In this document: in pieces, positions 17,509 to 25,592 of the stretch
How the letters are laid out: the number at the start of each line of letters is the position of its first letter
How positions within the stretch are numbered: position 1 is the first letter of the stretch
Assembly (NCBI GenBank): GCA_016716525.1
Contig: JADJWE010000001.1
Location: 806,001 to 870,000, forward strand
Reading direction: 5' to 3'
From: Candidatus Flexicrinis affinis
Lineage (GTDB): Bacteria > Chloroflexota > Anaerolineae > Aggregatilineales > Phototrophicaceae
Length of the DNA: 64,000 nucleotides
Translations under genes and position numbers: made by a program
The notes under the pieces: generated by a model
Seen by the model: the letters and a program-made list of their open reading frames with translations, nothing else
The model's database searches: none
What the model was told of the DNA's origin: nothing

Positions 17509-18963
17509 TTAGGGCTGCACCTTCACCAGTTGCGGCACTGCAGGCGGAGTCGTCGGCAGCCAAACGACAAACGTTGTACCGTGGCCTTCGCCGGGGCTCT
17601 CGGCGTGGATGCGCCCGCCGTGGGCCGCGATGATCTCCTTCGCGATCGCCAGCCCGAGGCCAGTCCCGCGCCGTGGTCCGCGCGCCTTGTCGACCTGATA
17701 GAAACGCTCGAACACCCGCGATAGCTCGTCTGCCGGAATCCCGATGCCGCTGTCGCGCACTGCGATCTCGACGCCGTTATCGAGCGCGCGCAGCGCGATA
17801 TCGATATGCCCGCCTTCGGGTGTGAAGTTGATTGCATTGCTAATCAGGTTGGTGATGACTTGCGCAAGGCGGTCGCCATCCACGGCTACGATCAGATGAC
17901 CGGGCGTCGTGACGTTGAGCTGGACCTTCTTCTTCTGCGCCACAACTTCCAGCCGCTGCGACAACGCCCCCACCAAGCTCGACAGATCGATCCGGTCGAG
18001 ATGCAGCGCGACTTGTCCGGCTTGAAGACGGGCCAGATCGGTCAGCTCGCTCACCATGCGGGTCAACCGGTCGGCTTCGCTGTAGATCACTTCTGCAGCG
18101 ACGGCAGGCTCGCGCACTGCCCCGTCGATAATGGCCTGTGAATACCCCTGAATGGACGTTAGCGGCGTCTTGAGATCGTGGCTGACGTTGGCGAGGAAGT
18201 CGCGCTGGGACTGCTGGGTGCTTTGAACTTCGTGGGTCATGGCGTTGAACGCTTCGGCGACGGCGCGCACCTCTTTCGGCCCGCTGTGTGGCAGCTTGAT
18301 GCCGTAGTCGCCCTTCGCCAGCGACTCGGCCGCGCGCGCAACAGACGCCAACGGTTTGCTGATCTGCCGGCTTATCAGCGCGGCCAGAATGAACGCGAAT
18401 ACCATCCCGATGATCGCGCTCTGGATCAAGGGGCCGGCGAGCGACGCGCCGAACTCGGCCAGCGCGTCGTTCAGCGTGCGCGTCGAACGAATCTCTGCCA
18501 GCACGGCGGTGAAATCGCGCACGCGGGTGCGCAAGCCGATGAACAGCCACTCCGCCCCTGTCGTCGTGTCAACGAAGCTGCCGAAGTATCCCTCGGCCAA
18601 TTGCAGCGCAGCGAAGCGCGTATCGAGGCGATAGTTTGGGTCGCGTTCGAGACTGATCCCCGTGCCTTGCTCGAGCAGGCCGGCGGTGTCGAACTGAACG
18701 GTCGCCTCGGTGCTGTCGACGATCAGAATGCGCGTGTCGTTGTCTTCCGCAGCCTGCACGAGCTGCGCCAGCGCTAGTCGGCCGGTTACGCCGGGGACGA
18801 CCTCGTCAAGGATCAACCGAGCGACCGACGCCAGCCGCTGATAGGACGTCAGCGGCGGCTCCGGCCGGCTGCTGATGAAGACCAGCAGCGCGCCGACGAT
18901 CACCACCAGCGTGACGACCAGCAGCAGAAAGTAGGTGGCAAACAAACGCCAACGCAGCGACAT
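17509..18963 (-). CDS. Sensor histidine kinase
   Basis: 484 residues, membrane bound. TM1 at about 9-31, an extracytoplasmic sensor domain to about 178, TM2 about 179-197, HAMP about 198-250, HisKA with H262 in FLANVSHDLKTPL, then the HATPase_c domain with NLISNAINFTPEGG (N box), DSGIGI (G1) and GTGLGLAIAKEII (G2). Its ATG overlaps the stop of the response-regulator gene by one base (TGATG), a translational-coupling arrangement. Last gene of the PBP-SGNH-regulator-kinase operon, so the signal may relate to the cell envelope (inference). Confidence 0.93.
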   Translation of the reverse strand: MSLRWRLFATYFLLLVVTLVVIVGALLVFISSRPEPPLTSYQRLASVARLILDEVVPGVTGRLALAQLVQAAEDNDTRILIVDSTEATVQFDTAGLLEQGTGISLERDPNYRLDTRFAALQLAEGYFGSFVDTTTGAEWLFIGLRTRVRDFTAVLAEIRSTRTLNDALAEFGASLAGPLIQSAIIGMVFAFILAALISRQISKPLASVARAAESLAKGDYGIKLPHSGPKEVRAVAEAFNAMTHEVQSTQQSQRDFLANVSHDLKTPLTSIQGYSQAIIDGAVREPAVAAEVIYSEADRLTRMVSELTDLARLQAGQVALHLDRIDLSSLVGALSQRLEVVAQKKKVQLNVTTPGHLIVAVDGDRLAQVITNLISNAINFTPEGGHIDIALRALDNGVEIAVRDSGIGIPADELSRVFERFYQVDKARGPRRGTGLGLAIAKEIIAAHGGRIHAESPGEGHGTTFVVWLPTTPPAVPQLVKVQP

Positions 18964-19640
18964 CAGCGCGACTCCAGCTTGTAGCCCACCCCCCACACGG
19001 TCTCGATCGTGGGCCGCATGCCGTCCAGCTTGTGCCGCAGATGGGCAATGTGCACGTCGACCGTGCGGGTTTCGCCGGCGAAGTCGTAGCCCCAGACAAC
19101 TTCGAGCAAGCGTTCGCGGCTGAATACGCGGCCGGGATTGCGCGCCAGCACGAGGATCAGGTCGAACTCCTTCATGCGCAGATCGACCTCCCGTCCGTCC
19201 ACCATGATCATGCGGCGGTCGGGGTCGATCGTCAGGTTGCCGAGCGTGACAACTTCCGATGTCGGTGCGGACTTGCGGTCGGTTCGGCGCAGAATGGCCT
19301 TGACGCGTGCCAGAAGCTCGCGCGGGTTGAACGGTTTCGTCAGATAGTCGTCGGCGCCAAGCTCAAGGCCGACGATCTTGTCGATGTCGTCGCTGCGGGC
19401 GGTGAGCATAATAATGGGCACGTCGCTTTGGGCACGCACGCGCCGGCATATTTCGAGGCCGTCCATACCGGGCAGCATCAGGTCGAGGACGATCAGGCTT
19501 GGCTCGTGTTCGACAATATGGCGGAAGCCCGCCTGCCCGTCTGTCTCGTGCTTCACGAGGTAGCCGTCCTGTTCGAGGTACATGCGCGCCAAGTCGATGA
19601 TGCGCTGCTCGTCGTCGATTATCAGGATCGTCTCAGTCAT
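18963..19640 (-). CDS. OmpR/PhoB-family response regulator
   Basis: 225 residues. Receiver domain with the acidic pair D9-D10, the phosphoacceptor D53 (LIVLDLMLPG), T80 and K102, followed by a winged-helix DNA-binding domain (about 128-224, with RTVDVHIAHLRHKL). It pairs with the kinase immediately downstream. Its ATG lies inside the last codons of the SGNH hydrolase gene (8-nt overlap), so the two-component pair is expressed with the envelope genes. Confidence 0.95.
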   Translation of the reverse strand: MTETILIIDDEQRIIDLARMYLEQDGYLVKHETDGQAGFRHIVEHEPSLIVLDLMLPGMDGLEICRRVRAQSDVPIIMLTARSDDIDKIVGLELGADDYLTKPFNPRELLARVKAILRRTDRKSAPTSEVVTLGNLTIDPDRRMIMVDGREVDLRMKEFDLILVLARNPGRVFSRERLLEVVWGYDFAGETRTVDVHIAHLRHKLDGMRPTIETVWGVGYKLESR

Positions 19641-20811
19641 TGGCGCCTCTCAGGTCCGCGAGCCACGGCATCAATGCCTCGGCAAGAATGCGATTGCCGT
19701 TCGGATTCAGGTGCATATCGTCCGCGTAATAGAGCGCGGTCGCCACAGCCTCGGGTTGGCTGAATACATCGGCGGCGTCGAAACACGGTACGTCGATCTC
19801 CGTGCAGAGCGCCTGCATCGCCTCGCGCGCAGACGTTAGCTTCGCGAGCTCATCGGGCCCCATCACCGGTACGGTGATGTCCGAATAGACTTCTTCGCGC
19901 GTGGGGATCATGACCACGGCCAGCGTGCCACCCCATGATTCGACGCGCGCTTTGGCGTCGCGCAGCGCAGCCCGCGATTGCTCCAGCCCGTACTGCGTTT
20001 CGGCGCGGGTCATATCGAGGGCGGTGAGTTCGTACTGCTTGCCAAACTGCAACATGCCGCCCGGATACGGGGCGCTGTAGCGCGGCTCGTATGCGCGGTC
20101 GCCCGCAGGCAGTCCGGACCATGTGCCGGTCGTTAGCAGTTCCAGTACCGCACCGATAACCGTATTGCGTGCGATCCACGACCCGCCCGTGTCGGCAGAT
20201 TCGTCGGTCGTCATCGGGTCGATGTCCCCGCGCCACGCGTGCAGCACGTAGTCGTCATAGAAGTCGTTGCCGAAGAACTGCCAGAGCACGATCGGTGGCT
20301 CGAGCGGCGCCGCAAAGTCCTCGATCATGCGCGCGTGGCTGAGGCTCCCGGTGACCGGCGTGCTCAGGTTGACGATCTGATCGCCGGACAGTGCGGCGAG
20401 TTGGTCGACCCAGCAATCGGCCTGCTCGGTGAAGCAGAAGCCGAACGAGTCGCCGACGACCACGATATCCGGCGCAAAGTCGACCGGCGCCGTTCGGAAC
20501 CCGATTCCTTCGTCCGCGGGCAGGCCGTCGTCCCACAACTTGTGGGTCGTCAGGCTGAACGACACAGACGGGCTACCATACTGGAGCGCATTGTCGATGC
20601 CGGGCCGAAGCGCGTAGAAGTGATCGCGGTTCTCGCGCCACGCCGGCGTCCAAGACTCGCTGTAGGGCTGACCGGTCGTTACGTAGCGCGCCACCACACC
20701 GATCTGGCCGGGCAGGCGCGGCGCTGCCACCCGCAGTACAACTTCGAGCAGCCCCACGGTGACCGCGGCGATCACGACGATCCGGAACACGACAGACAGG
20801 ACGCGGCGCAT
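19633..20811 (-). CDS. SGNH/GDSL-type hydrolase-like protein, membrane anchored
   Basis: 392 residues, with an N-terminal hydrophobic anchor (about 7-30). SGNH signatures: G120-D121-S122 (VVVGDSFGFCF), G181-N182-D183 and the C-terminal D364-D-M-H367 preceding LNPNGN. These supply the Ser, Asn and Asp/His of the catalytic set. Relatives (AlgJ/AlgX/DltD-like) add or remove acetyl groups on envelope polysaccharides. The start at 20811 follows the PBP stop by one base; the open frame extends upstream only as a shadow of that gene. Confidence 0.8.
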   Translation of the reverse strand: MRRVLSVVFRIVVIAAVTVGLLEVVLRVAAPRLPGQIGVVARYVTTGQPYSESWTPAWRENRDHFYALRPGIDNALQYGSPSVSFSLTTHKLWDDGLPADEGIGFRTAPVDFAPDIVVVGDSFGFCFTEQADCWVDQLAALSGDQIVNLSTPVTGSLSHARMIEDFAAPLEPPIVLWQFFGNDFYDDYVLHAWRGDIDPMTTDESADTGGSWIARNTVIGAVLELLTTGTWSGLPAGDRAYEPRYSAPYPGGMLQFGKQYELTALDMTRAETQYGLEQSRAALRDAKARVESWGGTLAVVMIPTREEVYSDITVPVMGPDELAKLTSAREAMQALCTEIDVPCFDAADVFSQPEAVATALYYADDMHLNPNGNRILAEALMPWLADLRGAND

Positions 20812-20812
20812 G

Positions 20813-22996
20813 CTATTCACCGAAGAAGTAGTATTCCATGATGTCGCGCACCAGCGGCGCCGCGACCCCCGAGCCTTCGCCCGCGTCCTCGACCACGACG
20901 ACGACGGCGATCTCCGGCTCTTCGCGCGGCGCATAACCGGCGAACCAAGCGTGGGTCGTCGTGCCGGGCAGATTCTGGGCGGTACCGGTCTTGCCGCACA
21001 CGCCAATCGCCTGCAGCGGCGAGTCGACGAACTGGTACTGTGCCGTGCCGGTATAGGCGGTCGTCACATCACACATGCCCCGGCGAACCGTATTCAGAAC
21101 CTCGTCGCGTACGCCGATCTGTGAGAGTACCTCGGGCTGCGCCACGTAGCTGAAGTCGTCGAACAGGCCCGCCTTCTGCACGATGTACGGCTTGAGCAGA
21201 TCGCCGCCATTGGCAATTGCGGCGGTCAGGCGGACGATCTGCAACGGCGTGACTTCGACCTCGCCTTGACCGATCGCCATCGACACGGCGTCAATAAACG
21301 ACCACGGTACGCCGGTCTTGAGCCGGTATGAATCCGGGTCGCCGATGTTCCCGGCATCCTCCGGCACGTCCGTCAATCCGGTCGGCTGGCCAAGCCCGAA
21401 CTGACGCAGCAGGGTCGGCATGAGGAACGGGTCGCGCAAATTCATCTGGTAGCCGACTTCGTAGAAATACGGATTGCAGCTGTTGGTTACGGCGCCAGCC
21501 AAGTCGAGCGTGCCGTGGCCGCTTGCCAGCCAGTCGGTGCGAGTGATCCCGTTTCGCGTCCACGATCCGCTGCACGAGAAGCGCGTATTGACCGAGTACA
21601 CGCCTGATTCGGCCACGGCCATCGATGTCGCAATCTTCATCACCGAGCCGGACGGATAGCGGCCCTGCGTTGCGCGGTTGAGCAGTGGGAGTCGCGGATC
21701 GGTGCCGGTTTTCTCGATGATCTCCAGCGCCTGCTGTCGTCCGATCGACGGGTTGGGTGTGAACGCGTTGCCGTCGTACGTCGGGTAGCTCACCATGGCG
21801 AGGATTTCGCCCGTGCGTACGTCGATGACGATCGCCGCCGCGCCTTTGCTCTGCCGTCCCCACGTGTCGGCGTTCTGCGCGTAGGCGGTACTGATAAGCT
21901 CCAGTACGCGGGCCTGTAGGCTGGTATCGATGGTCAGCCACACGGCCTGCGCTTCTTGCGACGGGCGAACGCCTAACGAGCGCAGGCGCGTGCCATTCGG
22001 CAGGTCGAGCACAAGTTCGACGCGAGGGCGGCCCCGCAGCACCTCGTCCCAACTGCGCTCGATGCCGCTGCGGCCGAGGATCGAGTCCTGCGGGAAGCCC
22101 TCGCGGACGATCGCCGGTACGTTTTCGGGATCCACGTAGCCTACGCTGCCGAGAATGTGCGGCATGAGGCTTCCGTCCGGGTAGCGCCGGGCGGGGCGAT
22201 TCCCGAATGTCGCCGCGCACTGCTGTTCAAGCGTCGTCGAATACTCGTTGTATGCGGCTGGCTCGATCAGCGCGATCTCGTTGACCCAGTCGGGGGGTGC
22301 AGCGTTCAAGCGTCGCATAATGACGTCTTGCTCGACTTTGGCCGCAGACGCCAGAGTAGAGACGCAGCCCGCCTCGTCGCGAATGCTGCGGCGCACGATG
22401 TTGACCGTCACAATCAGCCGGTCGTCTTGCATTGCAAGCACAATCCCGCTGCGGTCGTAGATGTTGGCACGGTTGACCGTCGCCGTAAGCAGACGAAGCT
22501 GCGCGCCTTGTTCCATTTCGCGGAAAACGTCACCCGGCGACCAAGCGACACGCCATTTGCGCTCACGGTCGTCAAACACGAGCGTCAGCTCGCGTTCGGG
22601 ATCGGTGAACGTCCCGAGCAGGTCCGTTGTGAATGTCGCGTCGTACACGATCACGGCGACGCGCGGCGTGCTTGCATCGCGTGCGATCGCCAGTGGCCGG
22701 ATCGTCAGCGCCGCGAGGGACATTGTCTCGGCAGCGTTCTCGTAGACCGCGCGGAACTGTTCGAGCGGTGTCGCGTCACGCGTGCCAAAGCTTATGAGGC
22801 TGTGCATCGTCCCGTAGTCTGAAGACTGCCATGCGAAGAGGAACGCATTCGCGGCGCGTTCGGCCTCGTCGAGGGTGAATTCCTCTGGGGTAGGCGAAGG
22901 GAATAGAGTCGGGAGCGGCTCAGTGTCGCTTTGCACGGGCTGGCAAGCCGTGAGGGCAGTGCAGATGAGAAGAGCGACTAGTGCAAGACGACGCAC
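20813..22996 (-). CDS. Class B penicillin-binding protein (PBP2-like transpeptidase), lipoprotein
   Basis: 727 residues from a proposed GTG at 22996. The N-terminus is a lipoprotein signal with lipobox LTAC (C18). A domain resembling the NTF2-like MecA-N region (about 40-165) is followed by the PBP dimerisation domain and the transpeptidase: S451-V-M-K454 (SxxK), S506-C-N508 (SxN) and K668-T-G670 (KTG). It cross-links peptidoglycan stem peptides. The longer frame to 23098 lacks family resemblance. A lipid anchor instead of a transmembrane helix is less usual for this class. First gene of the envelope operon. Confidence 0.9.
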   Translation of the reverse strand: MRRLALVALLICTALTACQPVQSDTEPLPTLFPSPTPEEFTLDEAERAANAFLFAWQSSDYGTMHSLISFGTRDATPLEQFRAVYENAAETMSLAALTIRPLAIARDASTPRVAVIVYDATFTTDLLGTFTDPERELTLVFDDRERKWRVAWSPGDVFREMEQGAQLRLLTATVNRANIYDRSGIVLAMQDDRLIVTVNIVRRSIRDEAGCVSTLASAAKVEQDVIMRRLNAAPPDWVNEIALIEPAAYNEYSTTLEQQCAATFGNRPARRYPDGSLMPHILGSVGYVDPENVPAIVREGFPQDSILGRSGIERSWDEVLRGRPRVELVLDLPNGTRLRSLGVRPSQEAQAVWLTIDTSLQARVLELISTAYAQNADTWGRQSKGAAAIVIDVRTGEILAMVSYPTYDGNAFTPNPSIGRQQALEIIEKTGTDPRLPLLNRATQGRYPSGSVMKIATSMAVAESGVYSVNTRFSCSGSWTRNGITRTDWLASGHGTLDLAGAVTNSCNPYFYEVGYQMNLRDPFLMPTLLRQFGLGQPTGLTDVPEDAGNIGDPDSYRLKTGVPWSFIDAVSMAIGQGEVEVTPLQIVRLTAAIANGGDLLKPYIVQKAGLFDDFSYVAQPEVLSQIGVRDEVLNTVRRGMCDVTTAYTGTAQYQFVDSPLQAIGVCGKTGTAQNLPGTTTHAWFAGYAPREEPEIAVVVVVEDAGEGSGVAAPLVRDIMEYYFFGE

Positions 22997-23124
22997 AACA
23001 GGGGTACCTTTTGAGTCCGGGGTTCGTAACCGAGCCGCAATCCTAAGTAAACCACACTTGGGCCTGTACGTCGGCTCGGTGGCAGGAATTTTACACACGA
23101 TTTACGATTATAAGCCTTGACGGT

Positions 23125-23134
23125 GCGCATGCGC
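23125..23134. promoter_or_regulatory. Perfect 10-bp palindrome between the divergent PBP and CDGSH genes
   Basis: GCGCATGCGC lies in the 158-bp divergent gap. A TATAAT reads on the minus strand at 23112-23107, towards the PBP gene. The palindrome could be an operator for either gene, but no second copy was found. Confidence 0.3.
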
Positions 23135-23154
23135 GATGGATCGAAAGGCGAAGC

Positions 23155-23820
23155 GTGGGAGAAGCGTACAGAGGACGAGCCGACGACCGCCGCTTTCGCG
23201 GGACACAAGCTGACATCACGTACAGTCTGAAACGGTGTGTTCACGCTCAGGAGTGTGTGCGGCGCTTGTCGAGCGTATTCGACAATCAGCGTCGGCCGTG
23301 GATCGACGCGAATGGCGCGTCGGCTGACGACGTACTTGAGGTCGTGCGACACTGCCCTTCCGGCGCCTTGCACGTCGACCGGCACGACGGCGGCCCCGAA
23401 GAATCCACGCCGACCGCAAACGAGGGTGTGCTGTGGGCCAACGGGCCGATCCAACTGACGGGTGATCTGCACATCGTCGGCGCGGGCGTTGACGTCGAGG
23501 GCGAGACGCGCGTTACGTTGTGCCGGTGCGGTCAGTCGAAGAACAAACCGTTTTGCGACAACTCGCACAAGGACATTCAATTCGTCGCCGAGGAGAAACC
23601 GCGTCCAGACGTGTCGCCTTTGACCGAACGCGAAGGCCGGTTGACCGTGACCGCACACAGCCGGGGTCCGCTGCAGTTGAGCGGCCCGCTTGAACTGCGC
23701 GGCTCCGATGGATCGCTGCAATACGCCGGGAACGAGTCGTGGCTATGCAGATGTGGGGGGAGCAGCAACAAACCATTCTGCGACAGCACGCACCGTCGCA
23801 ACGGGTTTGCGGCCGACTAG
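23155..23820 (+). CDS. Iron-sulfur protein with Fer4_19-like domain and two CDGSH motifs
   Basis: 221 residues from a GTG start, with GAAAGG 6 nt upstream. An N-terminal divergent mono-cluster domain (YSLKRCVHAQECVRRL ... RPWI ... VRHCPSGAL) is followed by two CDGSH-type binding sites, CRCGQSKNKPFCDNSH and CRCGGSSNKPFCDSTH, each providing three Cys and one His for a [2Fe-2S] cluster. Such proteins transfer electrons or clusters; the partner is unknown. Its stop codon shares the palindrome CTAG with the stop of the convergent lipoprotein gene. Confidence 0.85.
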   Translation: MGEAYRGRADDRRFRGTQADITYSLKRCVHAQECVRRLSSVFDNQRRPWIDANGASADDVLEVVRHCPSGALHVDRHDGGPEESTPTANEGVLWANGPIQLTGDLHIVGAGVDVEGETRVTLCRCGQSKNKPFCDNSHKDIQFVAEEKPRPDVSPLTEREGRLTVTAHSRGPLQLSGPLELRGSDGSLQYAGNESWLCRCGGSSNKPFCDSTHRRNGFAAD

Positions 23821-24278
23821 TTCCTGCTTGCGCCGCGCGCGCTCTGCGTGCGTTCGCCGGACATCAGCACGACACCGCCTTCGCCCCGCGCTTGTTCAGA
23901 GGCGGCGACGAATGTCAAGTAGCCGGCCTGTACCGTGTGCTCACCTGGTATAGTGAACTGCGCCGTTCCTGAATTGAAGGTGGCTTGGTAGAGGCGAGGA
24001 CCGAGACTGCCGACCATCACTAAGCCGATCGACGTGCCGTCGACTGCATTAACCGGACCGACGGTAACCGTCAGCGATTGGCCTGCCGCGACGAATCCGG
24101 GCAAGTGAATGGGCAGATCGCCCGTAAGGGGCAGCGCCGACCGACACGCGGCGAGCACCAGAACTAACATCAACGCCGCCTGCCAAACCGTGCGTCGGAT
24201 GGGCAGATGGCGACTCGTCATCGTCCGCGGAGTTGTGACGATGGGCAGCGGATACGTACCGACCGAAAACCTGTTCAT
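23817..24278 (-). CDS. Small predicted lipoprotein, uncharacterised
   Basis: About 153 residues from an ATG at 24278 preceded by AAAGGGAG; an in-frame ATG at 24221 would give a more typical signal length. A hydrophobic stretch ends in the lipobox LAAC, after which the chain is a single beta-rich domain of about 100 residues, possibly immunoglobulin-like. No function is recognised. It converges with the CDGSH gene, overlapping it by 4 nt. Confidence 0.6.
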   Translation of the reverse strand: MNRFSVGTYPLPIVTTPRTMTSRHLPIRRTVWQAALMLVLVLAACRSALPLTGDLPIHLPGFVAAGQSLTVTVGPVNAVDGTSIGLVMVGSLGPRLYQATFNSGTAQFTIPGEHTVQAGYLTFVAASEQARGEGGVVLMSGERTQSARGASRN

Positions 24279-24403
24279 TGGCTCCCTTTGTAGAAGAGGG
24301 ACGCGGCACTCTCTCACCGCATGTTAACCTAGATGCGGCCGACATTGGAAGTCTTACGCCTATTCCCTGCCCGTCATACTTGAGAACCGCATGAGAACGT
24401 GTC

Positions 24404-24432
24404 TTGACAGCGCCTCGGCTGACTGATAGGAT
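24404..24432 (+). promoter_or_regulatory. Sigma70-type promoter of the str operon
   Basis: A perfect TTGACA (24404-24409), a 17-bp spacer and TAGGAT (24427-24432). Predicted start near 24439, giving a leader of about 195 nt before rpsL. This is the only strong promoter seen for the whole supercluster. Confidence 0.85.
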
Positions 24433-24550
24433 AGCCGCTCAATCTAAGCCGGGGCCGCACCCTCGTCAGTAGGCAATGACGACCCCGAACCGAGTGTATG
24501 TGGCGAAAGTGCATCGGCATGCCGTTGCGGCTCGTCATTTCAGGAAGCAC

Positions 24551-24583
24551 CGGGCGAACGGCGCAATTGCCGCAATTCGCCCG
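24551..24583 (+). promoter_or_regulatory. Leader hairpin of the str operon
   Basis: CGGGCGAA (24551-24558) pairs perfectly with TTCGCCCG (24576-24583); inside it CGGC pairs with GCCG around GCAATT. It lies in the rpsL leader, 51 nt before the start codon. No strong U-tract follows. A candidate autoregulatory or attenuation element. The region is also open in frame with rpsL from 24476. Confidence 0.5.
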
Positions 24584-24634
24584 TTTGCGCGCCTGAAGCC
24601 AGCTACGGTACGAGTGATTTCAGCAGGGAGTGTT

Positions 24635-25075
24635 ATGCCTACCATCAATCAGTTGGTGCGTAAGGGCCGCCAGTCTAAGAAGAGCAAGACCAAGGCGCCC
24701 GCACTGCAATACACGCTGAACGCCTACTCGCAGAAGCGGACGCGCCGCCGCAAGGGTGCCCCGCAGAAGCGTGGCGTTTGCACTGTCGTCAAGACGATGA
24801 CGCCCAAGAAGCCGAATTCGGCGCTGCGCAAAGTCGCCCGTGTTCGTCTCTCGAACGGCCTCGAAGTCACGGCCTACATCCCCGGCGAAGGTCATTCGCT
24901 GCAGGAGCACAGCGTGGTGTTGGTTCGCGGCGGCCGCGTGAAGGATCTTCCCGGCGTCCGCTACCACATCGTGCGCGGCACGTTGGACTCGGACGGCGTG
25001 AAGGGCCGCTTGCAGGCCCGCAGCAAGTACGGCGCAAAGCGGCCCAAGGCCGGCGCTGCCACCGGTAAGAAGTAG
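24635..25075 (+). CDS. rpsL: 30S ribosomal protein S12
   Basis: 146 residues from the canonical MPTINQLVRKGRQ; CAGGGAG precedes the ATG. The frame stays open for 53 codons upstream, but that stretch is not S12-like. The decoding-centre segment TPKKPNSALRKVARVRL is present. An insertion of about 15 residues (around YTLNAYSQKRTRRRKG) lies between SPALQ-like and PQKRGVC segments, and the C-terminus has a basic tail, making it longer than the E. coli protein (124 residues). First gene of the str operon. Confidence 0.97.
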   Translation: MPTINQLVRKGRQSKKSKTKAPALQYTLNAYSQKRTRRRKGAPQKRGVCTVVKTMTPKKPNSALRKVARVRLSNGLEVTAYIPGEGHSLQEHSVVLVRGGRVKDLPGVRYHIVRGTLDSDGVKGRLQARSKYGAKRPKAGAATGKK

Positions 25076-25090
25076 CGAGCAGGTGTAACG

Positions 25091-25558
25091 ATGCCAAGAC
25101 GTAACAGCCCGCCGAAGCGCCAAGTTGCGCCGGACAACAAGTTTCACAGTGTGCATATCACGATGTTTATCAACCGCATGATGTACGGCGGCAAGCGCAG
25201 CACCGCCATGGGCATCATGTACGGCGCGATGGACATCATCGAAGAGAAGATGAACCGCAACCCGCTCGAGGTCTTCGATCAGGCGCTTCGCAACGTGACG
25301 CCTGCTGTCGAGGTCAAGCCTCGCCGTGTCGGCGGCTCGACATATCAGGTTCCCGTCGAAGTTGACACCGACCGGGGAGTGTCGCTGGCGATGCGTTGGC
25401 TGTTGGCCAATTCGCGCTCGCGGGCTGGCAAGGGTATGCCGGCCAAGCTCGCCGCCGAACTCATCGACGCGGCCAACGGTCAGGGGAATTCGATCAAGAA
25501 GAAGGACGAGACCCATCGCATGGCGGAGGCCAACCGTGCCTTCGCGCACTACAAGTAA
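25091..25558 (+). CDS. rpsG: 30S ribosomal protein S7
   Basis: 155 residues. Recognisable by INRMMYGGKRSTAMGIMYGAM, ALRNVTPAVEVKPRRVGGSTYQVPVEV and the C-terminal helix with THRMAEANRAFAHYK. Primary binder of the 3' major domain of 16S rRNA; in E. coli it is the str operon repressor. Fifteen nucleotides after rpsL. Confidence 0.97.
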   Translation: MPRRNSPPKRQVAPDNKFHSVHITMFINRMMYGGKRSTAMGIMYGAMDIIEEKMNRNPLEVFDQALRNVTPAVEVKPRRVGGSTYQVPVEVDTDRGVSLAMRWLLANSRSRAGKGMPAKLAAELIDAANGQGNSIKKKDETHRMAEANRAFAHYK

Positions 25559-25592
25559 CACATTGACGATCGAGTGACAGCAGAGACAGGGC

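Noticed and set aside
20812..21006. N-terminal extension of the SGNH hydrolase frame
   Set aside because: Arginine-rich shadow of the PBP gene; the hydrophobic anchor begins at 20811.
24476..24634. In-frame 53-codon N-terminal extension of S12
   Set aside because: Not S12-like; the canonical start at 24635 has a good Shine-Dalgarno. Kept only as an open question in the leader finding.
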